Source: Paenibacillus_AA sp045062745 (GTDB taxonomy: Bacteria; Bacillota; Bacilli; Paenibacillales; NBRC-103111). From it: a stretch of 64,000 nucleotides of DNA. A program made the translations under genes and the position numbers. A model generated the notes under the pieces. The model ran no database searches. It was not told where the DNA came from and saw nothing but the letters and a program-made list of their open reading frames with translations. This document shows, in pieces, positions 1-9,056 of the stretch; the first letter of the stretch is position 1; each line of letters opens with the position of its first letter. Location: NCBI RefSeq assembly GCF_045062745.1, contig NZ_JBJGED010000003.1, positions 248,001 to 312,000 of the forward strand, given 5' to 3'.

Positions 1-822
1 TACTCTTCGCAGGACGACAAGTACCGGACCGCCATCATTTACGGAGAGAGCCAGACGCTAACCCCGGTTAAGCGGTTCGACGTCCTGCATTCCTGGAGCA
101 ACAAGGAGTTCGCGCTCAACATGACCCCGGCGAATTCCGGCTTGCCCTACCATTTCCTCCCTGAACATGTGAACGTAGGGACTGTGTTCGCCGTTTCCCA
201 GCGCGTGTACTTCGACGATGCCGAGATCGTCGACTGGACGCCGGACGCCTCGGTCCGGCCGGTGAAATCGGTGAAGATCGTGCAGCAGCTGCTAGGCCGG
301 CATCCCGGCGATCCGTCCAACCCCGTGGCCGAGATTCAATGCGTCCACACCGTCAGCGCACTGGGCGTCTCGATCAAAGCGCGGGTGAAATGGCTGCGGC
401 CGGTTACGATTCTCGCCGGCTATGGCATGATGTTCCCCGTAGTCGGCTCGTTCGCCGACAAGTTCATCACGAGCTTCGGCAATGTCTATGCCGCCACCGC
501 GACCGACGGCAGCAAAACCGATTTGGCCGAGAATGATCAAGCGGTCAGCTATGCGTACATTCATAACGCTTCCGGAACTTCCGGCGAGCCGGATACGGTG
601 GTCGCGATGACGATCCAGGATATCGCCAAGACGCTGCGGCAGGGCATGCCGGGCCAACGGAGCACCGGCTCGGTCGTGTGGCTGCAGCACCGGGACGCCA
701 CGATGCAAAAATTGTACCCGCAGCCGTTCGAGCAGTATACGGCCGCCGCAGGGGAAACGTATGAAGCCGGGGGAACGTTCTTCATCGGGGAGCTTCCGCT
801 CGCGCATCAGCTCCTGAGCTAG
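1..822 (+). CDS. Hypothetical protein, 5' end outside the window
   Basis: The frame is open from the first base of the window, so this is the C-terminal 273 residues of a longer gene; the first internal ATG, at 121, is unlikely to be the true start. The stop is the TAG at 820-822. I do not recognise a family. The visible part is soluble-looking, mixed beta and rich in Gly, Thr and Val, with no membrane segment and no clear catalytic motif. It lies 40 bases upstream of a beta-helix gene in the same orientation and may be co-transcribed with the three beta-helix paralogues that follow, which hints at a surface or polysaccharide role, but that is inference from position only. Confidence 0.6.
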   Translation, partial: YSSQDDKYRTAIIYGESQTLTPVKRFDVLHSWSNKEFALNMTPANSGLPYHFLPEHVNVGTVFAVSQRVYFDDAEIVDWTPDASVRPVKSVKIVQQLLGRHPGDPSNPVAEIQCVHTVSALGVSIKARVKWLRPVTILAGYGMMFPVVGSFADKFITSFGNVYAATATDGSKTDLAENDQAVSYAYIHNASGTSGEPDTVVAMTIQDIAKTLRQGMPGQRSTGSVVWLQHRDATMQKLYPQPFEQYTAAAGETYEAGGTFFIGELPLAHQLLS

Positions 823-862
823 ACCGAGTTGTTTCATCCAAACGTTATGAGGAGGGAATGAC

Positions 863-3115
863 ATGGAGGAGCAAAAAGACAGCAAGAAGATGAGTCGCAG
901 GAAGCTGCTGGCGGCCGGGGCCGCCGGCGCGGCGGCGGCGATGGCCGGCGCCATGATGAGCGCAACCGGAGGATCGGCCGCTTCGGTGCTGGGCGCGGTG
1001 TATAGAGAGGGAGGCGGGACCGCGAGTTTGACGGGTGCCGGTTATGTCGTCCCCTCGACGATCGAGGAGCTGCGGGCGATGACCGCCCCTAGCGCGGACT
1101 ACGCTTATCTGGTCACGAATGCGGGCCAGGAGGGGCATTTCATCTACGATCCGGCGGATACGGCCTCGATCGACAATACCGGCCTTGTCCTCGTGTCGTC
1201 GAGCGGAGCGCGCTTCAAGCGGCTGCTGGAGACGCCGTACTTGAACGTGAAGTGGTTCGGTGCCAAGGGCGACGGCGTGACGGATGACATGGCGGCGATC
1301 CAGCGGACGATCGATGCCGCGTCGGCCCGGGGCGGCGGCACCGTGTTCCTCCCCCAGGGGACGTACATCGTGTCGCCCTCCGGGCAGAACCGGATCATGC
1401 TGCGCAGCAACGTCGATATCCTCGGAGAGGGCGGCGGCACTGTCATCAAGGTGAAGGACAACGCCGGCGACTACGGCATGGTGTTCGGGGCCAGCTCCGC
1501 CACACCGGTCCGGGATGTGCGAATGTCCCATCTCCGCATCGACCAGAACCCGGCGAACAACCTGACGTGCAACATCGATTCGTCGAGGACCGACTCGTAT
1601 TACTGGCAGTTTGCCGTCGCCCTGTACAACTACGAGAATATTGTGATCGACCACGTTACATTCGACCCCGCCTGCGGCAACAACACCATTACCCTCAATA
1701 ACGTCACCTCCCGCAATGCCGTCATTACGAACTGCCGTTTCCGTTTCGTCCGCGCGCTGGGCGACCCCGATTATGACAACTCCGCCATCTACCTGAACGG
1801 GCGCAGCCACACCGTAGCGAACTGCCTCATCTACGCGGAGCCGAGTCAGAAGGCCAGGGGCGCGATCGAGACGCACGGAGGCACCAGCGTCATCTCGGAC
1901 AACATCAGCGACGGCTACTACACCGGGATCAATCTGCAAGCCAGCGAAGCGAGCGGCGTACACAGCGACATGACGGTCACGAACAATACGATCAGCAACG
2001 CCAACCAAGGGATTCAGTTCGGTCCCCAGCTGCAATACGGGATTCAAAATGTGGTGATCTCCAACAACACGATTCATTTGGCCAATTCGGTGCACCAGAG
2101 AACCCTTACGTCCGGAATCGCGACGGCGGGCAGCTCGTCGGACGTAGGACCCCATGAAAACATCACGATTACGGGCAACACGATCGTGTTCGAGGAGGAG
2201 TTTACCCGCCGCGCGTCGTTGAACGAAGGAGCGTACGGCATCGGCCTGTACCGGAACTGCGATTATACGAACGTCCTCATCAGCGACAACCTCATCCGCA
2301 ATGCGCCGGTGACCGGGATCCGGATGGGCAGTACGGCCAAGGTGGGGGTGTCGACGAACATCAAGATCAGCGGCAACATGATCGTCAATGCCGGCCATTA
2401 CCCGGCGACCTCCGAGCTGTACCGTGCGGGCATCCTTCTGCGGTCGACGGTGAACGGGGCCGACATCTCCGGCAATTACATCTCGGATACATACGACGAG
2501 GCGAAGGGCTTGTTCTCGATCCGGGTCAACGACTTCGACGGGACGTTCACGAACGTGACGGTGAAAAACAACCTGATCACCACGAAGCAGGGCGGCCTCT
2601 GGTTCAACGTAAGCCCATCGGTCCATCTGGAAGCGCCGCCGGCGAAGACGGTGGTGTCGTTCCCGCCGACCTCCGGCACGTACATTCAAGGCGAGATCGT
2701 ACTCGTCACGGGGCTGAGTGTTGACGCGGGCAAAACGCCGGCTGGGTTCAAGGTGACGGCTACGGGAACTGCGGGCACGCTGACAGGCGTGACCGGGACA
2801 GGGGCGGTCGGGACGCCGTATCTCGTCGTGAACGACGTGTCCCAGCTGCAGCCGGAGCAATGGATCCGCATCGAGCAGGGCAATCAGCTCCGGCGGATCG
2901 TCCGCATCTCGGGCCTTGAGGTCAGATTGAACGCGAGCTTGACGGCGATCGCCGCATCGAGTCCCGTCACATTCGCCGCTCCGTCTTATATGGCCTTCGG
3001 CAGCATCGGCAAGCTGCCTGCAGTAGCCGATACGAGCGGGTCTACCTTAGCGGAGCTGGAAACCGAGATGAACCGGGTGAAACAGGCTCTGCGGGACTAT
3101 GGAATTCTAAGTTAG
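863..3115 (+). CDS. Tat-exported right-handed beta-helix protein, copy 1 (pectate lyase/GH28-like)
   Basis: 750 residues. The N-terminus carries a twin-arginine motif SRRKLL at about residues 11-16 followed by an Ala/Gly-rich hydrophobic stretch, as in Tat signal peptides. From about residue 123 the sequence YLNVKWFGAKGDGVTDDMAA is the classic opening of Pectate_lyase_3/GH28-related beta-helix proteins, followed by GGGTVFLPQGTY and many short repeats of the type NITITGNTI and VVISNNTI that build helix coils. The C-terminal 150 residues form a separate beta domain ending in a short coiled coil. Such proteins bind or cleave polysaccharides outside the cell; no catalytic residues can be assigned safely. 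Start ATG has GGAGGG eight bases upstream. It is the first of three tandem paralogues and the most diverged of the three. Confidence 0.85.
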   Translation: MEEQKDSKKMSRRKLLAAGAAGAAAAMAGAMMSATGGSAASVLGAVYREGGGTASLTGAGYVVPSTIEELRAMTAPSADYAYLVTNAGQEGHFIYDPADTASIDNTGLVLVSSSGARFKRLLETPYLNVKWFGAKGDGVTDDMAAIQRTIDAASARGGGTVFLPQGTYIVSPSGQNRIMLRSNVDILGEGGGTVIKVKDNAGDYGMVFGASSATPVRDVRMSHLRIDQNPANNLTCNIDSSRTDSYYWQFAVALYNYENIVIDHVTFDPACGNNTITLNNVTSRNAVITNCRFRFVRALGDPDYDNSAIYLNGRSHTVANCLIYAEPSQKARGAIETHGGTSVISDNISDGYYTGINLQASEASGVHSDMTVTNNTISNANQGIQFGPQLQYGIQNVVISNNTIHLANSVHQRTLTSGIATAGSSSDVGPHENITITGNTIVFEEEFTRRASLNEGAYGIGLYRNCDYTNVLISDNLIRNAPVTGIRMGSTAKVGVSTNIKISGNMIVNAGHYPATSELYRAGILLRSTVNGADISGNYISDTYDEAKGLFSIRVNDFDGTFTNVTVKNNLITTKQGGLWFNVSPSVHLEAPPAKTVVSFPPTSGTYIQGEIVLVTGLSVDAGKTPAGFKVTATGTAGTLTGVTGTGAVGTPYLVVNDVSQLQPEQWIRIEQGNQLRRIVRISGLEVRLNASLTAIAASSPVTFAAPSYMAFGSIGKLPAVADTSGSTLAELETEMNRVKQALRDYGILS

Positions 3116-3302
3116 GCGCAGCCTCGAAAATGTACAAAAAAACCGAATAAAGATGCAAAAAGCAATGCAAAAACTGCGATGAATTCTACAAAGCTTTCGC
3201 CTCTCATCCAAGCTATGATATCGGTATTGGAGCGGCATGGAAACGCTTACTGTCAATCGCTGCCGGCCGCTAAGCAATCCATTATTCGAGGAGGCTATGG
3301 GA

Positions 3303-5567
3303 ATGAGGGAAGAGACGGACAACCGGACGATGAGCCGGAGGAAGCTGCTGAAGTCGATGGGGGCGGCCGGCGCCGCGGCGGTCATGTTCGGCACGATGAT
3401 GAACGTCGTGAACGGCAAAGACGGAGCATCCGTGACGGATTCCGTATACGGCAAGGACGGGAAGACGAAGCCCAAGGATATCGCCGACCTCGCCTTCGTC
3501 GTCTCTACGACGATGGAGGAGCTGCGGGCGATGACCGACCCGAGCACAGACTACGCTTACCTGGTGACGAACCCCGGCCAGGAAGGGCACTTCGTCTATG
3601 ATCCGGCGGACACGGCCTCGGCCGACGATACCGGGCTCGTCGTCGTGTCGGCGAGCGGGGCGAGGTTCAAGCGGCTGCTGGAGACGCCGTACTTGAATGT
3701 GAAGTGGTTCGGCGCGAAGGGCGACGGCGTCACAGACGACATGGCCGCCATCCAGCGGACGCTCGATGCCGCGTCGGCGCGGGGCGGAGGTACGGCGTTT
3801 CTCCCGAACGGGACTTACATCGTATCGCCTTCCGGATCGACTCGGATCTCATTGCGCAACAACGTCAACATCCTCGGAGAAGGCACCAGCACCGTGATCA
3901 AGGTGAAGGACAACGCCGGCGACTACGGCATGGTGTTCGGCGCCAGCTCCGCGACGCCGCTCCGGGACGTTCGCATCTCCCATCTGCGTGTCGACCAGAA
4001 CCCGAAGAACAACCTGACATGCAACATCGATTTGTCCAGGACGGACTCGTACTATTGGCAGTTCGTAATCGGCCTCTACAACTACGAGAACATTGTCATC
4101 GACAACTGTACGTTTGACCCTACCTGCGGCATCAACACGATTACCTTGAACAAAAACACGGCGAAAAACGCCATCATCACGAACTGCCGCTTTAATTTCG
4201 TCCGCGCGAAGGGCGATCCTGACTACGACAACTCGGCCATCTATGTGAACGGGCGCAGCCACACGGTATCGAACTGCCTGTTCTACGCCGAGCCGAGTCA
4301 GAAGGCGAGGGGCGCGATCGAGACCCATGCGGGCACGAGCGTCATCTCAGGTAACGTCAGCGACGGCTACTACACCGGCATCAACCTGCAGGCAAGCGAA
4401 TCGAGCGGCGCATACTGCGACATGACGGTCACGAACAATACGATCAGCAACGCCAATCAAGGCATCCAGTTATGGCCCCGGCTGCAATATGGCCTCAAGA
4501 ATGTGGTGATTTCGAACAATACGATCCATTTGAGCAACACAGTGCACCTGCGTTCGCTCACGACCGGCATCTCGACCGCCAGCGGCTCCGTGGACGTAGG
4601 GCCCTACGAGAACATTACGATTACGGGCAACACGATCGTGTTCGAGGAGGAGTTCACCCGCCGATCCTCATTGAACGACGGTGCCTTCGGCATCAGCTTG
4701 TTCCGCAACTGCGACTGCACGAATGTCGTCATCAGCGACAATCTCATCCGCAATGCGCCGGTTACAGGTATTCGGGTGGGCAGCGGGACCAAGGTGGGCG
4801 TGTCGACGAACATCAAGATTACGGGCAATATGATCGTCAACGCCGGGCATTACCCGGCCTCGTCCGAGCTGTACCGCGCGGGCATCCTGCTGCGGTCGAC
4901 GGTGAACGGGGCGGACATCTCCGGCAATTACATCTCGGATACGTACGACCAGGCGAAGGGCTTGTTCTCGATCCGGGTCAACGACTTCGACGGGACGTTC
5001 ACGAACGTCTCGGTGAAGAACAACCTGATCACCACGAAGCAGGGCGGCCTCTGGTTCAGCGTAAGCCCGTCGGTCCAGACGGATGGGCCGCCGGCCAAGA
5101 CCGTGGCCTCGTTCCCGCCGGCCTCCGGCACCTACATTCAGGGCGAGATCGTGCTCGTCACCGGCCTGAGCGTCGACGCCGGCAAGACGCCCGCCGGCTT
5201 CAAGGTTACGGCCACGGGGACCGCTGGGACACTGACCGGCGTGACCGGGACGGGTGCCGTCGGGACGCCGTATCTCGTCGTGAACGACGTGTCGCAGCTG
5301 CAGCCGGAGCAATGGATCCGCATCGAGCAGGGCAATCAGCTCCGGCGGGTCGTCCGTATTTCGGGTCATGAGGTGAGATTGAACGCGAACTTGACGGCGA
5401 CCGTGGCATCGAGTCCCGTCACATTCGCCGCCCCGTCCTATATGGCCTTCGGCAGCATAGGCAAGCTGCCTGCCGTAGTCGATACGAGCGGGTCTACCTT
5501 AGCGGAGCTGGAAACCGAGATCAACCGGGTGAAACAGACTCTGCGCGACTATGGCATCCTAAGCTAG
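3303..5567 (+). CDS. Tat-exported right-handed beta-helix protein, copy 2
   Basis: 754 residues, closely similar to the genes on both sides. The start at 3303 is preferred over upstream in-frame ATGs because GAGGAGG lies eight bases before it and because it gives the same N-terminus as copy 3 (MREETDNRTMSRRKLLKS). Twin-arginine motif SRRKLL at residues 11-16, then a linker with GKDGASVTDSVYGKDGKTK not present in copy 1. The Pectate_lyase_3-type opening motif NVKWFGAKGDGVTDD and the coil repeats match copy 1 almost word for word, as does the C-terminal beta domain and the final LAELETEINRVKQ coiled coil. Likely a secreted polysaccharide-binding or -cleaving protein. Separated from copy 1 by about 190 bases. 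Confidence 0.85.
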   Translation: MREETDNRTMSRRKLLKSMGAAGAAAVMFGTMMNVVNGKDGASVTDSVYGKDGKTKPKDIADLAFVVSTTMEELRAMTDPSTDYAYLVTNPGQEGHFVYDPADTASADDTGLVVVSASGARFKRLLETPYLNVKWFGAKGDGVTDDMAAIQRTLDAASARGGGTAFLPNGTYIVSPSGSTRISLRNNVNILGEGTSTVIKVKDNAGDYGMVFGASSATPLRDVRISHLRVDQNPKNNLTCNIDLSRTDSYYWQFVIGLYNYENIVIDNCTFDPTCGINTITLNKNTAKNAIITNCRFNFVRAKGDPDYDNSAIYVNGRSHTVSNCLFYAEPSQKARGAIETHAGTSVISGNVSDGYYTGINLQASESSGAYCDMTVTNNTISNANQGIQLWPRLQYGLKNVVISNNTIHLSNTVHLRSLTTGISTASGSVDVGPYENITITGNTIVFEEEFTRRSSLNDGAFGISLFRNCDCTNVVISDNLIRNAPVTGIRVGSGTKVGVSTNIKITGNMIVNAGHYPASSELYRAGILLRSTVNGADISGNYISDTYDQAKGLFSIRVNDFDGTFTNVSVKNNLITTKQGGLWFSVSPSVQTDGPPAKTVASFPPASGTYIQGEIVLVTGLSVDAGKTPAGFKVTATGTAGTLTGVTGTGAVGTPYLVVNDVSQLQPEQWIRIEQGNQLRRVVRISGHEVRLNANLTATVASSPVTFAAPSYMAFGSIGKLPAVVDTSGSTLAELETEINRVKQTLRDYGILS

Positions 5568-5639
5568 TCGCAGCCTGGAAAAAGTGCAAAAAAACCGAAT
5601 AAAGATTCTATGATTCCATTATTCGAGGAGGCTATAGGA

Positions 5640-7904
5640 ATGAGGGAAGAGACGGACAGCCGGACGATGAGCCGGAGGAAGCTGCTGAAGTCGATGGGGG
5701 CGGCCGGTGCGGCGGCGGTCATGTTCGGCACGATGATGAGCGTCGCGAACGGCAAGGACGGCGCATCCGTGACGGATTCCGTATACGGCAAAGACGGGAA
5801 GACGAAACCCAAGGATATCGCCGACCTCGCCTTCGTCGTCTCAACGACGATCGAAGAGCTGCGGGCGATGACCGCCCCGAGCGCGGATTACGCGTATCTG
5901 GTCACGAACCCGGGCCAGGAAGGGCACTTCGTCTACGATCCGGCAGATGCGGCTTCAGCTGACAATATCGGCCTTGTCGTCGTGTCGGCGAGCGGGGCGA
6001 GGTTCAAGCGGCTGCTGGAGACGCCCTACTTGAATGTGAAGTGGTTCGGCGCCAAGGGCGACGGCGTCACGGACGACATGGCGGCGATCCAGCGGACGCT
6101 CGATGCCGCGTCTGAACAGGGCGGCGGCACGGCGTTCATCCCGAACGGGACATACATCGTATCGCCTTCCGGACAGAACCGTATTTTTCTGCGCAACAAC
6201 GTCAACATCCTCGGAGAAGGTACCAGCACCGTGATCAAGGTGAAGGACAACGCCGGCGACTACGGTATGGTGTTCGGCGCCAGCTCTGCGACACCGCTCC
6301 GGGACGTACGGATCTCCCATCTGCGCGTTGATCAGAACCCGGCGAACAACCTGACGTGCAACATCGATTCGTCGAGAACGGATTCGTATTACTGGCAGTT
6401 CGTGATCGCGCTGTACAATTACGAGAACATCGTCATCGACAACGTGACGTTTGACCCTACTTGTGGCAAAAATACGATTACCCTTAACAAAATCACAGCG
6501 AAGAACGCCATCATCACGAACTGCCGCTTCAATTTCGTTCGCGCAAAGGGTGACCCCGATTACGACAACTCGGCCATCTACTTGAACGGGCGCAGCCACA
6601 CCGTATCGAACTGCCTGTTCTGCGCGGAGCCGAGTCAAAAGGCGAGAGGCGCGATCGAGACGCACGCGGGGACGAGCGTGATCTCCAATAACATCAGCGA
6701 CGGCTATTACACCGGCATCAACCTTCAAGCGAGCGAATCGAGCGGCGAGCATTGCGACATGACGGTCACGAACAATACGATCAGCAACGCCAACCAAGGG
6801 ATCCAGTTCGGCCCCCGGCTCCAGCACGGCATCAAGAATGTGGTGATCTCGAACAACACGATCCATTTGATCAACACCGTACACCTGCGTTCGCTCACGA
6901 CCGGCATCTCGACCGCCGGCAGCTCCGTCGACATCGGCCCCCATGAGAACATTACGATTACGGGCAACACGATCGTGTTCGAGGAGGAGTTCACCCGCCG
7001 CTCGCCGTTGAACGAAGGAGCGTACGGCATCAGCTTATACCGGAACTGCGACTATACGAATGTCGTCATCAGCGACAATCTCATCCGCAATGCGCCGGTG
7101 ACCGGCATTCGGGTAGGCAGTACGACCAAGGTGGGGGTATCGACGAACATCAAGATCAGCGGCAACATGATCGTCAACGCCGGGCATTACCCGGCCTCGT
7201 CCGAGCTGTACCGAGCTGGCATCCTGCTGCGGTCGACGGTGAACGGGGCGGACATCTCCGGCAATTACATCTCCGATACGTACGACGAGGCGAAGGGCTT
7301 GTTCTCGATCCGGGTCAACGACTTCGACGGGACGTTCACGAACGTCTCGGTGAAGAACAACCTGATTACCACGAAGCAGGGCGGCCTCTGGTTCAGCGTA
7401 AGCCCGTCGGTCCAGACGGATGCGCCGCCGGCCAAGACGGTGGCGTCGTTCCCGCCTACCTCCGGCACGTACGTTCAAGGCGAGATCGTGCTCGTCACGG
7501 GCCTGAGCGTCGACGCAGGCAAGACACCGGCCGGCTTCAAGGTCACGGCCACGGGGACGGCCGGCACTCTGACCGGCGTGACCGGGACGGGCACGGTGGG
7601 GACGCCGTATCTCGTCGTGAACGACGTGTCCCAGCTGCAGCCGGAGCAATGGATCCGCATCGAGCAGGGCAATCAGCTCCGGCGGATCGTACGCATCTCG
7701 GGCAACCAGCTGCGGCTGAACGCGAACTTGACGGCGGCGGCCTCTTCGAGCCCCGTGTCCTTCGCCGCCCCGGGCTACATGGCCTTCGGCAGCATAGGCA
7801 AGCTCCCGGCCGTTCCCGACACAAGCGGCTCCACGTTAGAGCAGCTGGAGATGGAAGTGAACCAGCTGAAGCAGACGATGCGCAACTACGGCATGATCAG
7901 TTGA
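5640..7904 (+). CDS. Tat-exported right-handed beta-helix protein, copy 3
   Basis: 754 residues, the same length as copy 2. Start ATG at 5640 has GAGGAGG upstream in a block almost identical to the leader of copy 2. Twin-arginine motif SRRKLL at residues 11-16, linker with GKDGASVTDSVYGKDG, then the NVKWFGAKGDGVTDD beta-helix opening and the same run of NITITGNTI-type coil repeats. Most differences from copy 2 are single substitutions; the final residues diverge (LEQLEMEVNQLKQTMRNYGM). The gene is followed within 25 bases by a strong terminator, so the tandem set probably ends here. Function is inferred from the fold only: exported polysaccharide-active or adhesive beta-helix. Confidence 0.85.
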   Translation: MREETDSRTMSRRKLLKSMGAAGAAAVMFGTMMSVANGKDGASVTDSVYGKDGKTKPKDIADLAFVVSTTIEELRAMTAPSADYAYLVTNPGQEGHFVYDPADAASADNIGLVVVSASGARFKRLLETPYLNVKWFGAKGDGVTDDMAAIQRTLDAASEQGGGTAFIPNGTYIVSPSGQNRIFLRNNVNILGEGTSTVIKVKDNAGDYGMVFGASSATPLRDVRISHLRVDQNPANNLTCNIDSSRTDSYYWQFVIALYNYENIVIDNVTFDPTCGKNTITLNKITAKNAIITNCRFNFVRAKGDPDYDNSAIYLNGRSHTVSNCLFCAEPSQKARGAIETHAGTSVISNNISDGYYTGINLQASESSGEHCDMTVTNNTISNANQGIQFGPRLQHGIKNVVISNNTIHLINTVHLRSLTTGISTAGSSVDIGPHENITITGNTIVFEEEFTRRSPLNEGAYGISLYRNCDYTNVVISDNLIRNAPVTGIRVGSTTKVGVSTNIKISGNMIVNAGHYPASSELYRAGILLRSTVNGADISGNYISDTYDEAKGLFSIRVNDFDGTFTNVSVKNNLITTKQGGLWFSVSPSVQTDAPPAKTVASFPPTSGTYVQGEIVLVTGLSVDAGKTPAGFKVTATGTAGTLTGVTGTGTVGTPYLVVNDVSQLQPEQWIRIEQGNQLRRIVRISGNQLRLNANLTAAASSSPVSFAAPGYMAFGSIGKLPAVPDTSGSTLEQLEMEVNQLKQTMRNYGMIS

Positions 7905-7926
7905 TGCGCATCGGGCAGAACCAAAT

Positions 7927-7960
7927 GAAAAAACCTCCGAATCCCCTTCGGAGGTTTTTC
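7927..7960 (+). terminator. Rho-independent terminator after the beta-helix gene cluster
   Basis: A perfect stem of about 14 pairs (GAAAAACCTCCGAA with TTCGGAGGTTTTTC) and a loop of about five bases. The A-run on one side and T-run on the other make it able to work in both directions, so it also ends the convergent membrane-protein gene at 7971-8621. Confidence 0.85.
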
Positions 7961-7970
7961 ACCGCATGAA

Positions 7971-8621
7971 CTAGATCGAAGCCGTGGAGCTTCCCGCCCG
8001 ACCGGCGACAGCTGCGAGCCGGATCACCTTCGGCATCAGCGAGAGGCCGATGACCAGGAACACGACGCCGAGAGCGGTGCCGAAGAACGAGTACTGGTAC
8101 GGCGTCAAATTCGGGAACAGCACCGTCATCACGATATCGCCCTCGTACATCGGAATGCCGAACCGGTCGAGGATGACGTAGACGAGCGGCGTGAACAGCA
8201 TCGCGAATCCGCAGATGACGAACGTGACGACGACCACGAATTGCAGGATGCTGATCGGCAGCTTGACCAGATTGTACAGCACCGGCCGATAGTAGCTTTT
8301 CTCTAGGAAAATGCGACGCAGCGCGATCCTTTGGGGGGACTGGAAGTCTACGTGAGAACCGTCCCGATAACGGACGAGCTGAGCGACCATCCACTGATCG
8401 AATACATACAGGCGATCGGCGGCGGCGAGCCCGAACCAGTAAATGAAAAATCCAATGCCGAGCGGCATAAGTCCGATGCCCAGGGCGAGCAAAGTGACGG
8501 TTACGACGAAGCTGAATATCGCGAGCGGCATCGAGACGAGCAGATATGCCGTTCTGGAGCCGAAGAGCCGGATGAAATCCGGAACGCGGCTGCTTGGGGC
8601 TGTCGTGTCGGCAGCAACCAT
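7971..8621 (-). CDS. Small polytopic membrane protein, putative sensor-domain family
   Basis: 216 residues from an ATG at 8621 with GGAGG nine bases upstream. Four long hydrophobic stretches are seen, arranged as two pairs (about residues 24-70 and 120-195), separated by a basic cytoplasmic-looking loop with RYRDGSHVDFQSPQ and ALRRIFLEKSYYRPVLY. This pattern fits the putative-sensor domain family (PF13796-like) found in Bacillales and Actinobacteria, often linked to histidine kinases or PspC-like proteins; no kinase is adjacent here. Monocistronic, with its own promoter, and convergent with the beta-helix cluster. The family assignment is moderately sure; the function is not known. Confidence 0.65.
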   Translation of the reverse strand: MVAADTTAPSSRVPDFIRLFGSRTAYLLVSMPLAIFSFVVTVTLLALGIGLMPLGIGFFIYWFGLAAADRLYVFDQWMVAQLVRYRDGSHVDFQSPQRIALRRIFLEKSYYRPVLYNLVKLPISILQFVVVVTFVICGFAMLFTPLVYVILDRFGIPMYEGDIVMTVLFPNLTPYQYSFFGTALGVVFLVIGLSLMPKVIRLAAVAGRAGSSTASI

Positions 8622-8655
8622 AGTGTAATTCCTCCATGTCCTTAAGTATATCTTT

Positions 8656-8684
8656 ATAATACGACCCCGCATGCCGCGTGTAAA
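8656..8684 (-). promoter_or_regulatory. SigA-type promoter for the membrane protein at 7971-8621
   Basis: On the minus strand TTTACA (8679-8684) and TATTAT (8656-8661) are 17 bases apart, placing the transcript start about 25 bases upstream of the ATG at 8621. Confidence 0.6.
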
Positions 8685-8919
8685 CCGACCGCAGCACGGA
8701 GCGGTTCCCCGACCTGAGTCCAGGTTCGACCGGCATAAAATACAAGCAAACGGCCATAAAATGAAGCACGGCAGTCGGCTTCGCCTAATTTTTCAACATG
8801 AATGGTTTAAAAGTGGTTTCAATCGCACTTACGGAGTGTAAGAAGCATTTATAAACGTTCTTTATGGATCACCGGGCCGTTTACGAGCCGTGAACGGAGT
8901 TTACGCCGACCTCCGCGAT

Positions 8920-8949
8920 TTGACTGACTTTTCTGCCAGCATGTATAAT
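8920..8949 (+). promoter_or_regulatory. SigA-type promoter for the CNNM/CBS gene
   Basis: TTGACT (8920-8925) and a consensus TATAAT (8944-8949) with an 18-base spacer. The transcript would start near 8956, giving a leader of about 100 bases that contains an imperfect hairpin (about 8962-8996) and the strong hairpin at 9022-9047. The remainder of 8685-8919 shows no gene or other signal I can support. Confidence 0.75.
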
Positions 8950-9010
8950 GAGGTTCAAAGGCTGAGCTCCGTCCAGATTCCGGTCTGTCGAGCCCTACCA
9001 TTTTCATTTA

Positions 9011-9056
9011 AAGGAGGTGTACCTATCCGCCTCAACGAGGCGATAGGGAGTATTTG
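9011..9056 (+). promoter_or_regulatory. Split translation start: Shine-Dalgarno, hairpin, TTG start
   Basis: AAGGAGGT at 9011-9018 is a full Shine-Dalgarno but lies 35 bases from the TTG start at 9054, too far to work linearly. Between them 9022-9047 folds into an 11-pair stem (CCTATC/GATAGG and GCCTC/GAGGC, one bulged C, loop AAC). With the hairpin folded the spacing shrinks to about ten bases. No other ATG, GTG or TTG sits at a usual distance from the Shine-Dalgarno in the right frame. The structure could tune translation of the CNNM gene. Confidence 0.6.

Noticed and set aside
845..2860. A 671-codon open frame antisense to beta-helix copy 1
   Set aside because: It is rich in Arg, His and Val, has no known motif, mirrors similar antisense frames in copies 2 and 3, and is explained by GC-biased codon usage of the sense gene.
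8950..9053. Possible Mg2+ riboswitch (M-box) ahead of the CNNM gene
   Set aside because: The leader is only about 100 bases and shows none of the conserved M-box segments; only simple hairpins are seen.
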